A DNA stretch of 64,000 nt from Epiperipatus broadwayi (taxonomy: Eukaryota > Onychophora > Udeonychophora > Euonychophora > Peripatidae): positions 4,924,834 through 4,988,833 of the forward strand of contig JAQFVV010006270.1 in assembly GCA_028023455.1 (NCBI GenBank), in the 5' to 3' direction. The notes beneath the pieces were generated by a model. It saw nothing but the letters and a program-made list of their open reading frames with translations, was not told where the DNA came from and searched no databases. Below are positions 49,361 to 60,362 of this stretch, piece after piece. Every line of letters starts with the position of its first letter. Position 1 is the stretch's first letter. Both the position numbers and the translations under genes were made by a program.

Positions 49361-49629
49361 TTGTATTAAACCACTAAACATCACATGATCACCATTCTTT
49401 GCTTACATAAGCTGTTTACACAGAGGTTAAACTCTCCATACAGTAGTGCCACTAAGTGCAAGCCAGAGTATCAATGGATGCAAGGTTTGTCCATAAAATC
49501 CCCATTTAGTGCCTACTCATCCAATATCCCCAGACTAGTTTCTAGCTTGTGGCTTTCATCAGTGATGCACAAACCTTCTTGCAGCCATTGATTACTCTGG
49601 CTTTTTATGTAGAGTTTAGTCTCTGTGTC
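49361..49629 (-). mobile_element. HH-family element with TSD
   Basis: Starts just before TTAAACCACTAAACATCAC, includes the ribozyme core on minus (CTGATGA complement at 49556-49562, stem II AGC:GCT, stem I 3' strand 49527-49532), then switches to the reverse tail and ends near GTTTAGTCTCTGTGTC. The TSD TCATTTGAC lies at 49352-49360 and 49630-49638. The 5' strand of stem I is deleted, so the ribozyme is broken. Confidence 0.7.
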
Positions 49630-49639
49630 TCATTTGACA

Positions 49640-50085
49640 CATTATACTTTTTCTAATTAAAGCTTTTGAAGAACAAGATTATGATTCTGAATAGTAGATT
49701 CATCGATAGAGAAAAAGAAAACAGTAGTAAAAAAATCCAATATTAATATAAAAAGTATGTTGGATCTAGTTATCAAGTCAGCCAAATGGAAATTACCTGT
49801 GAATGAATTCTAGTTGTGTTAAAAAATAACTGCTACTTTTGCATTATATTAGAAGCATCAAACCTATGGCTATTCCAAAGTAGTAGAGTAACTATATTTT
49901 GGAGAAGGAGTAGAAAAATGGATGCACTATAAGTTGTATCAATAATTTACAGGATTATCATTTGAAGAATGTGGATTTGAAACAACTCAATCATTATAGG
50001 TGTGTGTGTAAAATAAAACTAGTTGGGTTTTTTATATTAATTTTGGAGGCATATGCATGGTAATGGATGAGATTACTCTTCCAAG
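49640..50085. other. AT-rich spacer
   Basis: Nothing recognised. Confidence 0.4.
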
Positions 50086-50345
50086 TTTGGCCACTATTTC
50101 ACTGACAGAATTTCACATGACTATCACATGACTACCTTATTCGCTGCTGTTTCAACAGTCCATCTCTATGCCACCTACTGAAAGCTTTAATAACTGATAA
50201 ATGGCACATGATGGTCCTTAATAAATCTCTATCCAGTTCTGTTCTATCCAATTTTCCCAGATTAATTTTAAGCTTATAGCTTTCATCAGTGGATGAACAC
50301 AAAACAGTGCACTTGGATTGTTAGGATGTGATAAAGTCAGGTGTT
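50086..50345 (-). mobile_element. Old HH-family relative
   Basis: CACATGACTATCACATGACT at the start, a CCAATTTTCCCAGATTAATT / TTTCATCAGTGGATG ribozyme-like segment on minus (stem II AAGC:GCTT) and a GTGCACTTGGATTGTTAGGAT tail follow the family order at clearly lower identity. This suggests an older subfamily. Confidence 0.5.
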
Positions 50346-50399
50346 ATTTTATTGCTCTTATATTAATTTTAGTTAATATACTATGTGCACCTACTGAGC

Positions 50400-51275
50400 A
50401 ATAGAGGCAAAACTCTCCATACAGTAGCGCCACTCAGTGCAAGCTATAGTAATCAATGTATTCAAGAATGTTTAATGCATAAAATCACTATCTAGAGCCT
50501 ATTCATCCAACATCCCCAGACTAGTTTCTCATTTGTGGCCTTTGCATTCATCAGTGTCGAGCCTTGCACCTGAAAGCATTGCACCTAGATCTACCTTTTA
50601 TTTTGTAGTTAACTATAAAACCATGAGTTTAAAATAGAAACATAATAATGTTCTCAATCCAAGCTCATTCAGTTGTATAATCATACAGATGTGACTCTGT
50701 TCGGCATCTCTACATTTTGGTGTCTTTGCTTCTTCAATAACTAGTGGCCATAAATCCCATTTGGCAGGATTGGTATTAAACCACTATACATCACATGATC
50801 ACTATTTCCTATGATTACACAAGCTGTTATAACAGAGGCAAAACTCTCCATATGGTAGTGCCACCCAGTGCAAGCCAGAGTAATCAAAACTAAAATGTAT
50901 AGATGCTAAAGTTGGTTCAAATCTATATGATTACACAAGTGAATGAGATTGGATTGAAAACATTATTGCATTTTCATTTTGGACTTTACAAGGTGGTTTC
51001 TGGGGGGGGGGTTGCATTAGATCCTAAGATCTAGGTCCAGTGCTCGAGGATTCAAGGCTCCTCACCAATAAAGGCCACAACCTAAAAACTAATCTGGGGA
51101 GGTTGGATGAGTAAGCAATAGATAGGGTTTTATGCACAAATCTTCTTGCATCCATTGATTACTCTGGCTTGCACTGGGTGGCACCACTGTATGCAAAATT
51201 TTGCCTCTGTAACAACAACTCATGTAAGCAAAGAAAGTGGCGATCATGTGATGTTTAGTGGTTTAACACATATTC
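50400..51275. mobile_element. HH-family composite, both orientations
   Basis: A unit with its ribozyme on minus (50400-50790; motif at 50507-50567 with an enlarged stem II), a second head at 50770-50890, then a reverse unit (50885-51275) ending GATCATGTGATGTTTAGTGG. The plus-strand ribozyme segment at about 51045-51100 is decayed (CCAATAA core, AAAAACTAATC). Ends are inverted repeats of one another, like 8551-9374. Confidence 0.65.
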
Positions 51276-51329
51276 TGAACTGGTTTCGGATTTATTTACC
51301 TTACCTTAAAACATTTATATGATTTTCAA

Positions 51330-51800
51330 TTTGAGTTAATAGTTTTCTAATTAAAAAGCAAGATAAATGGCTGCTAGAAGAACAGTGCATTACATTCTAT
51401 AGATCCAACTGCACTGTTCTAAGAACCAGAGCTTTTCATTGATAAAGGACAAGGATTTATTAGGTACTATTGTCTGTCATTTATTAGTTACTTAAGCTTA
51501 CATAGGTACTGTAGAGATGTGAAGAAAGAAATAAGCACTGATTTGATATCAGAGACCATGATTAATAAAAGAAAAAAAAACTATATGAAATGCATGATTT
51601 AACTTTATTCCTCACCAGCACTGCCATCTAATGTAAGCTTGAGAAGTCAAAAGATGCTAGATGCAGTACTTATTAAATACCCATCCAGTGCTATCTTATT
51701 CATATCTCTGGATTACTTTCTGATTTAAGGCCTTCATCAGTAAAAAATTTCGAAACTGGATTTAATGCATCTTGATTTTTGCCCAGCAATTACCTTTAAC
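51330..51800. mobile_element. Two degenerate HH-family copies
   Basis: 51355-51500 (plus) keeps ATGGCTGCTAGA, GCACTGTTCTAAGAACC and TTGATAAAGGACAAGG. 51600-51780 (minus) keeps CAGCACTGCCATCTAATG, GCCTTCATCAGTAAAA and CCAGTGCTATCTTATTCATA. Both lack ribozyme pairing. Confidence 0.45.
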
Positions 51801-53730
51801 TCTTTTTTTTTTTTTTATCTAAATTGCCAGTTAGAAATTCAAGAACTTATTAATGATCTTGAATCCAAGCTAAGTTAAATATGCAAAAATCTTATGCCAT
51901 GGAATCAAATGCAAAGTACAAAAAAACTCAAGTTTTCTGTAAAATAGCCGAAACATAATCAACTTAGCAAGCTACTCAATACTGATTATTAAATGGATAT
52001 CTTAAGGACATAAACTAGTTGTTAATTATTCATTAGGTTGAGCTGTTATCTTGAAACCTTTAGCAAGCATGTAGAAGGTAAAACTCATCAAATCTTTTTA
52101 TTCATTAACTATTGCTAAGCCTGGGAATAAGTTCTACTCTTTCAGCATTTTCCAACATTAATAGAAAAATGCTAAGGAGGTTGTTATATTTCTTTATACG
52201 ATGTGTCCCAATGGAAAGTTGATTGGTTCTTTCTCCAAACTACTTATAGTGCCATTTATAAATCAATGGATATGTTATATAACAACATAGCTTAGCTATT
52301 CATCACAAATATTTATGACATTACACTTGTCTGGATCTATAACTGCAACATAAAATTTGATAGTGTGTTTCTTATCCCATGATGGAACCATGCACTCATA
52401 TTATACTTTTGGCTTTAAATTGAAAAAAATTGATAGTGAAATGTTTAAGGTAATTCAAAAATGTGTATGGCATGAAGCCATCAGTTACAAAAATATTTTG
52501 AGTGATTTGAAAGATTTTGTGATGGCAGGTGGTGCATTGAAGATAATACAAGAAGGTACAAAACAACTATGTCACTATGTAACACATGCATTGATTCAGA
52601 GATGGAGCTACAGTCAGCTTGGAGATAGAACCAATCATCTTGTTGCTGGGACAGACTGTATATGGTGGTAGATATTTGACTAATTATAGTACCTGTATTT
52701 TTGATAATAAGAAAAAATCACAATTATATTTATAGATTTATTGATTTTAGTTGTTGCTTTTTATCTTTGATGAATTTATTTCATTGAATTTTGTGACTTT
52801 TAATAATAAAAAAATAATAAAATAGCATGACATTTCAAAGTTGTCTTACGTAGTCAGAAATATATCTAAATTTATTTCATTTGTAAACATATTACAAATT
52901 AAAACAAACTTTTTATATTAATTAAAATTTTAAATATTAAATTTTAATAAAATTTCCATTAACACAATTTTTAATTAAGACAGGCATATTAATAAACAGT
53001 TTTTATAAAATAAAAAAATCAGTAAGAATTAAATTTTTGTAATGCATTTTTAATATAATGAATAAGTATGAAAAATAATATAAAAAACAATTTTATAATA
53101 TCTGATCATTTTAGTCATGGAGATACAAATAAACAGGTCTCACCTTTTAATAAAAACCCAATAATGACAATTGTATTTATAAATTTCATTTTTTTTTTCC
53201 ATAAAAAAATTTACTGTTTTGACAGCGGATATATATTTACCATTTTTAAAAGTAATTAAAAAGGTGAAAATTAACTCAACTGCCTCCCAAGATATTTCTT
53301 TTGTAACCAAACTAATTTGCCTCCCAAGATATTTCTTTTGTAACCAAACTAATTATGCGTCAGAAACCATCTTATGACATTTATTATATATAAAAAATAT
53401 GTCACAAAATAAAATTGGTTTTGTTCAAAGAAAGGTTTTGTTTGCCTATAAAAATTTGATCAAAACAAAAAATTATATTTATTTATTAACAAACAATTTA
53501 TAATTGTATTTATATATTGGACTATTTCCATCATCTAATATTAAGTATTGGATGCCTTTAGAAAATTTCAAAGAAACTGCTCACATGAGAATGGTGAATA
53601 ACCCCATAAGTCAACCTAGTCGACTATACATAATGTATGGAAACCACTAATCAACTTTGCCCTTAGGAAAAAGTGGAGAAATCAGAAGGAACCTCACAGG
53701 TAAGTATATGAAATTACTACATACTGTTGC
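51801..53730. other. AT-rich spacer with a perfect 37-bp duplication
   Basis: No supported gene. A 37-bp unit starting TGCCTCCCAAGATATTTC is repeated without a mismatch at 53281-53317 and 53318-53354. The 104-codon plus frame at 52357-52671 has no recognisable domain. Confidence 0.45.
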
Positions 53731-53734
53731 CTTT

Positions 53735-53890
53735 GGCAGGGTAGCTTAGTTAAAGTGTTACCTTAAAATTCAATATTCAAGAATGTAATGTCCAAGTTCG
53801 ATTCCCATGCTCTATCACCGGTCAGGTCAGCAATACCTGAAGAAGAGAGAACAACAGTACCTCTCGAAACATTATGCATATACTAACCTG
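53735..53890 (+). mobile_element. tRNA-derived SINE with hammerhead-like tail
   Basis: The 5' part has a pol III A box (TAGCTTAGTTAAAG near 53742) and B box (AAGTTCGATTCCC near 53790) at tRNA spacing. The 3' part carries CTGAAGA and GAAAC around a stem-loop, described separately. Likely a composite SINE of tRNA head and retroelement-derived tail. Confidence 0.6.
53837..53870 (+). ncRNA. Hammerhead-like core in a SINE tail
   Basis: CTGAAGA (fits CUGANGA), an extra A, stem GAGAG (53845-53849) with CTCTC (53861-53865), then GAAAC (53866-53870). Same layout as 23361-23388, including the extra A. No GTC triplet follows (ATTAT), so it is a relic or not a ribozyme. Confidence 0.3.
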
Positions 53891-56090
53891 TGTGATATTA
53901 CTATCAGTTGATGAGTTTTGACACAGGTAAAAGTGAAAGCCTATTAAACGTAAAATATTTTTTAAAAAAAAAATATTATTATTGAAAAATATTATTAGAA
54001 AAAAACTACTATTATATCAGTATAATATAAAAGATTCTTTTATAGAGAATAGGCTCATATATAGCAATAAATGATTTTGTTGACATTAAGATGTCAAATT
54101 GGTTAAATCAAAGATAAGTCAACTAGATCTATTAAAAATTACATTTAAATCTACCATAGTTAATAATTTTTTAGCAAAACGAATATATATATATGTAATA
54201 AACAAGAATAGTCCTAATCATCATCATTAGCTTATTCATTGTGAAATGATATGGATGTGCATTCATAAAGTTACCAATGAAACGAGACCCTTGAGTTGAT
54301 CAATGGGGAGTAACTGCAAATTAATGATAAGAAAATATAGCCAATATCCGCATTAGAAATCTACATAGGATTTTTAGAAGAACAGATATTCTGCTTTGCC
54401 CATTGTAACCACACAGATAGGATATATGTAAATAAGCAACAAGTACATTTTTAATATATTGCAAATATCATTACCTATTGTCCAACTTAAAATAATAGAT
54501 CATTCTCCCAGCAGTGTCATCTTTTTACCTTCTATCCAGTTGAATAAAAATTGTTTTATTAATTCCAATTTCCTAAAATTATATTCCTTATTATCATTAT
54601 AAAGACTGAAACAAAAAAAAGCAGCTCTAACTCATTTGGTCTTTTCAATTTTTATGATTACCTCATTAATTTTACAATATACCATGATTATTATTCAATA
54701 ACCCATGTGTTACAAAAGATATTCAATGCTCTTCTTCCAATCTCAGGACAAACTATATCTGCAGTTCAAATTCTTATCCCAGTTAATGTTTTTGTGTAGA
54801 CTTTTATATTTTATACAATTTTTCATTCTTATATCACTCTAAAATATTTCATATTCACATTCCCCAATTCTATTTTTTCCCACTAACCAACTTAATTTTT
54901 TCATCATCACTCATAACTATAAACCTGTAATATACTCTTAACCTATTTTCTCCAACTGTTTATTAACGTGGTGACAGTGGTGTGCTGTAACATTGCAGCA
55001 GCCCCCAGGAAAAAATACATAAAATTAATTATTAAATCTGTGCTTGAGAATATCAATAATATAACAGTTATTCAACATTTTGCATAATTGTTATGTAAAC
55101 ACAACTACTTAAGCCATTTTTAAAAATAATTATTTTAATCAATGCTCGCAATTAATTCTATTCGAAGGTGCTGCTAATTGCAGCAGTTCCATTCAGTGAA
55201 TTTCAACTGAGATTCATTAATTAAACTGTTTTTAAAAAGTTATTTAAACTGATGTTTGAGATTCTATTCAAAGTCATTGCTAATTATAGCACAGTCAGAA
55301 ACGTCATGTTTGATGATCAGCAAGTACTGCAGAGATTCATTTATTCTTGTCAGTGTGCAAAACTAATGCCCTGGAACTGTTTGCTGTGGCAGTGTCGGTA
55401 GTTATTTAAGAGTGATATGTTTATCTATTATGGTTTTGCTTCAGAACGAATATATTTTTTTTAAAAAAACCGTCACATCCCACGGTGTGGTTGTCAACAA
55501 AACAACTACTGTATAATTTATAAATATTTATTAAAGAAAAATAAAAAATAATAAAAAATATACTATTTTAAATATTTATCATAGCGAGTGTAAGTGTTGA
55601 ATATATAAAAAAATATTTTTCCGATTGATGACATAAAAAAATTAAAATAAAAAATAAATGTCAAACAACAATTAGTAAAAACAAAAAATATACTAAATCT
55701 TTTAATAGTGATTGATATGAAAAAATAAAAATGATTGTGTGATTGTGAAATTAGAATCACTCTGTTTTGTTTTCCTTGCTCATTTTTTGTCAGCGATATC
55801 GTAATACAGTACCCCTGCTTAAAATTTTCACAAAGCTGCTACTGCTTTGTATATTGTAAATGTAAAACCTTTCTGCTTCACTCACTGTCCTGTCCACATA
55901 ATCCAACTAAACATTTTTATTCATCTATTTTTATTCTTATATTTGTAGTCTTCCACGCATTTTAAATTTGATTTTAATTTTCTTTGTTAAAAAAGAAGTC
56001 TACCCAAGATTCCTTGCAAAGCTTCATTTCCTGTCACTTAGGACCAATACACCTTTTTTTTTTTAAAGTTTTATCTAAAAAATTTTAACT
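53891..56090. other. AT-rich spacer
   Basis: No supported gene. Pyrimidine-rich stretches around 54530-54960 resemble the composition of the minus-strand LINE coding region and may be eroded LINE, but no motif survives. A diverged duplication (ATTCTATTCGAAGG / ATTCTATTCAAAG near 55157 and 55262) is present. Confidence 0.35.
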
Positions 56091-56094
56091 TCCT

Positions 56095-56340
56095 TCACCA
56101 ATACAAAATTTTAAAGACGGTACCATCAGCAAAAAAAATTACACTTTTCCACATTACATATTTTATATTTTTAATATGAGAAATATATCTTATCTCCAAT
56201 TCCCAATTGAACATATAATTTCTTTTTCTGTTTAACAAAATACCTAAACATCTACATCTATTCACTTTTTCAAGATATAGATTCCCCAAATTTCCATCCT
56301 TCAGTTTTACATTTGCCATTAATTATTAACATTTTATATT
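56095..56340 (-). pseudogene. CR1-like RT fragment
   Basis: Minus frame LYLEKVNRCRCLGILLNRKR aligns with the VNRYNYLGIVLSNQRN region of the CR1-like ORF2 at ~34880, just after the RT catalytic core. Only ~75 codons remain. Confidence 0.6.
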
Positions 56341-56462
56341 TGCTCCCAATAATTTTAATTTTTATTTTTACTTACATCTCTGCACACTTTTTTAATAACA
56401 GCTTCAGTTTACACTACAAAAGAGAAATTACACTCTCTTGATTACAAATACAAAACTTCACT

Positions 56463-56737
56463 AAATGTGATGTGATGTACTGTGGCTTCTCCTTAGACGA
56501 AGTCAAGAATATCTGAGCAATTATGCCCAGATAAACCTGTTAGCCACTTAATTTTCCATTCCCCATTCTAAGTTTTCCCATATTCTGCTCCATCCAATTT
56601 CCACAACATAATCTTTGGCAACTCTATGGCCTTTATATCTAAATCCCCCTCATAAAAACCAATAATTCACTTTCTGTATAATCACTTTTTTCATATTTAT
56701 TCTTCCATAACTTCATTATATGTAACCTTTCTGTTTT
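56463..56737 (-). mobile_element. 5'-truncated CR1-like LINE copy (3' end)
   Basis: Matches the 3' 280 bp of the LINE at 33729-34010: AAATGTGATGTGATG, GGCTTCTCCTTAGACGAAGT, ATTATGCCCAGATAAACCTG, TCCACAACATAATCTTTG and TTCATATTTATTCTTCC. It ends where an HH-family fragment begins. It lies distal to the RT fragment at 56095 in the wrong order for one element, so the two are separate insertions. Confidence 0.8.
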
Positions 56738-56870
56738 CACTAGCAAACTCCTTATACAGTAATGCCACCTCGTGAAAGCCACAGTAACCATATATATGGA
56801 GAATTTGCTACTGTTTTAACAGCTTGTTTAAGCATAGAAAATAGTGATCATGTTGTTTTAGTGGAAGTAT
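56738..56870. mobile_element. HH-family hairpin fragment
   Basis: AACTCCTTATACAGTAATGCC and ATGGAGAATTTGCTACTGTT are the family's inverted ends; then TTTAAGCATAGAAAATAGTG and ATCATGTTGTTTTAGTGG. The ribozyme segment is missing. Confidence 0.6.
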
Positions 56871-56959
56871 AAACATTCTCATTCTTGTTCTTAAGCTTTA
56901 TCACAACTTTCAATTCTCTTAGAAACAAAATAAATATTAAAGATAACTATAAATATCCC

Positions 56960-58334
56960 AGTTATATACCAAATGTTTAAATGATAAAGATGTACCAGAT
57001 GATTGGAAAAATGCAGTATTAATATTAATATTTAAAAAAGGTGATAAAGAACATATTAGAAATTACAGACCTATCAGCCTTTTATCAGTTTTATACAAAA
57101 TTTTTACCAAGGTAATTACAACTCGTCTACAGAGACATTGGATTTCCACCAACCAAGAGAACAAACTGGATTTAAAAGTGGTTTTAGTACAGTAGATCAT
57201 ATTCGGGTATTGAAAGAAGTTATAGAAAGGGCAAATGAATATGAGTTGCTATTATGTTTTGAATTTGTAGATTATGAAAAGGCATTTGATTCTATAAACA
57301 TTTCTTCAGTGATTAAAGCATTGAATCATCAAGGTATAGATCCAGGATATTGTCATATTGTCATATTTTAAGGAATATTTATAAAAATGCAACAGCAACA
57401 ATTAGATTACATAATGATACTGGGAAAATCAACATTGAGAAAGGTGTAAGATGGGGTGACTCCATATCTCCAAAACTTTTTACAGCAGTGCTGCAAGAAT
57501 TATTTTGTGGATTAAAATGGGAAGCTAAAGGAGTGAAAGTAAATGGAGATTATTTAAGTCATTTATATTTTGCAAATGATGTAGTTGTTTTTGCAAATAA
57601 TGCTTTAGAGCTGTGGGAAATGTTGCAGGGGTTATCAGATGAAAGTAGGACTAAAGATAAATGTTAAAAAGACTAAAGTAATGTTTAATGGATTTTCTTA
57701 AAGTATGAAAATTAAGATTGTTTATGATGAGTTAGAAGAAGGTAACAGTTACAAATACCTTGGTCAGATTATTAATACAGATGGAAACATAATGGATGAA
57801 ATTAATCATAGAATTAAACTTAGTTGGAGTGCTTTTGGTAGAAATAACTTGATACTAAAAGGAAATATGCCTATGTATTTGACAAGGAAGTTTTTAATAA
57901 ATGTGTTTTACCAGTTCTTACTTATGGATGTGAAACTTTGACAATTAATAGAAGAGCAATACAGAGACTTCGGACCATTCAAAGAAGTATGGAGAGATGC
58001 ATGTTGGGAGTAACAAGAAGAGATCAAAAATGCAATATATGGGTAAGAGAACAAGCTGACCTCATTGAAAAAATTAAAAGACTGGAGTTGGTCTGGACAT
58101 ATTGCTAGAAGAGATGATAATAGATGGACACTTGAAATCTTAAATGGGATTTCAAGAGATTGTAAAAGGCCCAGAAAGAGACATGTTAGATGGATGGATG
58201 GATGAAATAAGAAAGTGTGCAGGGGTGATGTGGAGAAGAGAAGCTGAAGATTGGAGAAGATGGACTGAACTTGGAGAGACCTTCATCCTGCAATGGATTG
58301 ACAATGGTTGATGATGATGATAATGATGATGGTC
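56960..58334 (+). pseudogene. RTE-clade retrotransposon, RT region
   Basis: Broken frames on plus: WKNAVLILIFKKGDK, NYRPISLLSVLYKIFTKV, QTGFKSGFSTVDHI, FVDYEKAFDSI, GVRWGDSISPKLFTAVLQE, LYFANDVVVFAN (catalytic YADD changed to FAND), then NSYKYLGQIINTDGNI and SAFGRNN and, after frameshifts, RSMERCMLGVTRRD and the RW-DE end. The order is that of RTE-type RT. The 3' tail is a TGA/GAT-rich microsatellite (58308-58334), usual for RTE. 5' truncated, so no endonuclease. At least four frameshifts or stops plus the lost Asp. Confidence 0.88.
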
Positions 58335-58607
58335 CAAGTTTTCTAAATCTGTGTCTGTATTCACAAATTTTCCCTACTAATTATTTCTAACCATCCTAAA
58401 TAGCCTTTTCTAGATCCAAAAATGGAATCAATAATTGTTTGTTTTCATTAAAAACCATTTTAACAACCATCCATCTCCTTGAATCAAATCCATTTTTGAA
58501 AGCCACCCCCACACTCAATATCCTAAGTGTAAATATTTTTATAAAACACAAAAGTTATTGTTACTAATTTACAGCTAGTTATCAACTTAAAATATACCTT
58601 ACTCTGT

Positions 58608-58745
58608 GCAGTTTGGCACAGTTGGTAGACCATGTGATTTGGGATAAGAGATCCTAGGATCAGTTCCAGTGCTTTCAGGTCTGGTGCTCAAACTTCTTAT
58701 GAACTCCCAAGCTTTTCTATCTCTTTCCTTTATATAATAATTCAT
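58608..58745 (+). mobile_element. tRNA-derived SINE
   Basis: A-box TGGCACAGTTGG (58613-58624) and B-box-like GGATCAGTTCC (58657-58667) at tRNA spacing, followed by a non-tRNA body with TTCAGGTCTGGTGC. A different family from the 47443 SINE. Confidence 0.5.
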
Positions 58746-59711
58746 CAGGAATCTTATTTTCAGATATAATTTTATTAAAGTGTTATCTTAAATGAATCCC
58801 ATACATACTTCACTTCAGCTGCTATACTACCTATATATTATTTGTCTTTTTTTTGTAATCTATCTATTATTCTATTCTGAATCTAATATCCACTCATTTT
58901 CTTTGACATAATCTCACTGATGAATCCTATTCACTTAACAGCTCTTCAGTACTCAAAATTTTATTACAAATTCACTGAATATTATTTTAGATTCTTCTCT
59001 ATCCCCATATCCTTCTTCCTCTGCAAACAAGAATTTTCTTCTCTTAATATTTTTTCAAACATTTTTCAGCCTTTCCTCTTCTGCATTGTTAATTTTTTTA
59101 GTTAATTTACAAGTTCATCCACTTCTGAATTAATTCTGTTCTCGATATTTATTTATTCTTAAATAATTTCCATTTAATTTTCACCTTCCCCCCATTTTTT
59201 AGATATGTTGGAAAGTTTATTATATTTTTCTTATTAGTCTTATTATTTCCAAAAAACAAAAAAAAAATATTTACAATCTTTTTCACCATGCCGTTTAAGT
59301 TTCATGTATTTTAAATTAAGCATATTTATATTTTTTTCCCTAATAAACCTGTTCATTTTAGACTTAAATTATTTGCCGGCCATATTTAATAACTTTTGAT
59401 AAAGTTCTAAACCTAATTTTCCAGATATCCTTAATTCTATCAATATAAAATTATAATTACCACTACACCTCCCCTTTTTCATCCTTTCATACCATTTCAT
59501 CAATTTAGGAGATTTTTGTGCTACCATTTACTGAATTTACTCAGTATTGTCACATTTGTGCATCTACATAAAGAATGAAATAAAATCCTTGTTTTTTTAC
59601 TTCACCTTTGAGTGGTAAGTTTTAAATTGCACTTTATGCAAAAAAGTGAAGCTTATTATTATTAGAAAATAATTATATGGCTGAGCGCTTTCAAAGAACT
59701 TAAGTCTCCAT
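58746..59711. other. AT/pyrimidine-rich spacer
   Basis: No gene. C/T-rich plus strand is compatible with eroded minus-strand LINE coding sequence, but no motif supports it. Confidence 0.35.
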
Positions 59712-59718
59712 ATTCAAA

Positions 59719-60355
59719 ATATGAAAATAAAGATTGATTATGAAGAATTAGAAGAAGTTAACAGTTACAAATACCTTGGTCAGATTATTAATACAGATGG
59801 AAACATAATGGAGGAAATTAATCATAGAATTAAACTTGGTTGGAGTGCTTTTGGTAGAAATAACTTGATACTAAAAGGAAATATGCCTATGTGTTTGAAA
59901 AGGTTGGTTTTTAACAAATGTGTTTTACCAGTTCTTACTTATGGATCTGAGACTTGGACACTTAATAGAAGAGCAGCAATACAGAGACTTCAGACCACTC
60001 AAAGGAGTATGGAGAGATGTATGTTGGGAGTAACAAGAAGAGATCGAAAACGCAATGTATGGGTAAGACAACAAACAGGTGTTACTGACCTTATTGAAAA
60101 AATTAAAAGATTGAAATGGAGTTGGGCTGGACATATTGCTAGAAGAGATGATAATAGATGGACAATTGAAATTTTAAACTGGATTCCAAGAGATTGTAAA
60201 AGACCCAGAAAGAGACCACATGTGAGATGGATGGATGAAATAAGAAAATGTGCAGGGGTGTTGTGGAGAAGAGAAGCTAAAGATCGGAGAAGATGGATTA
60301 AACTTTGAGAGACCTTCATCCTGCAGTGGATTGATAATGGTTGATGATGATGATG
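59719..60355 (+). mobile_element. 5'-truncated RTE copy with TSD
   Basis: Starts inside the RT C-terminal region and ends in a (TGA)n-like tail. A 7-bp TSD, ATTCAAA, lies at 59712-59718 and 60356-60362. It matches 57703-58334 closely, but its frame is intact, so it is the younger insertion. 5' truncation with a microsatellite tail is the usual outcome for RTE. Confidence 0.85.
59721..60308 (+). CDS. RTE reverse transcriptase C-terminal part
   Basis: 195 codons, uninterrupted: EEVNSYKYLGQIINTDGN, SAFGRNNLILKGNMP, VLPVLTYGSETWTLNRR, RSMERCMLGVTRRDRKRN, LKWSWAGHIARR, DNRWTIEILNWIPRD, RPHVRWMDEI and a basic end DRRRWIKL. This is the thumb/C-terminal region downstream of the catalytic aspartates; it has no polymerase active site. 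The Met start is simply the first ATG after the truncation point. No promoter is visible; it is a dead-on-arrival fragment. Confidence 0.85.
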   Translation: MKIKIDYEELEEVNSYKYLGQIINTDGNIMEEINHRIKLGWSAFGRNNLILKGNMPMCLKRLVFNKCVLPVLTYGSETWTLNRRAAIQRLQTTQRSMERCMLGVTRRDRKRNVWVRQQTGVTDLIEKIKRLKWSWAGHIARRDDNRWTIEILNWIPRDCKRPRKRPHVRWMDEIRKCAGVLWRREAKDRRRWIKL

Positions 60356-60362
60356 ATTCAAA

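Noticed and set aside
52357-52671. 104-codon plus frame ending DRTNHLVAGTDCIWW
   Set aside because: Less biased composition than neighbours, but no family match by eye and no flanking gene structure.
54530-54960. Pyrimidine-rich region as a further CR1-like LINE fragment
   Set aside because: Only compositional similarity; no RT or endonuclease motif survives in any minus frame.
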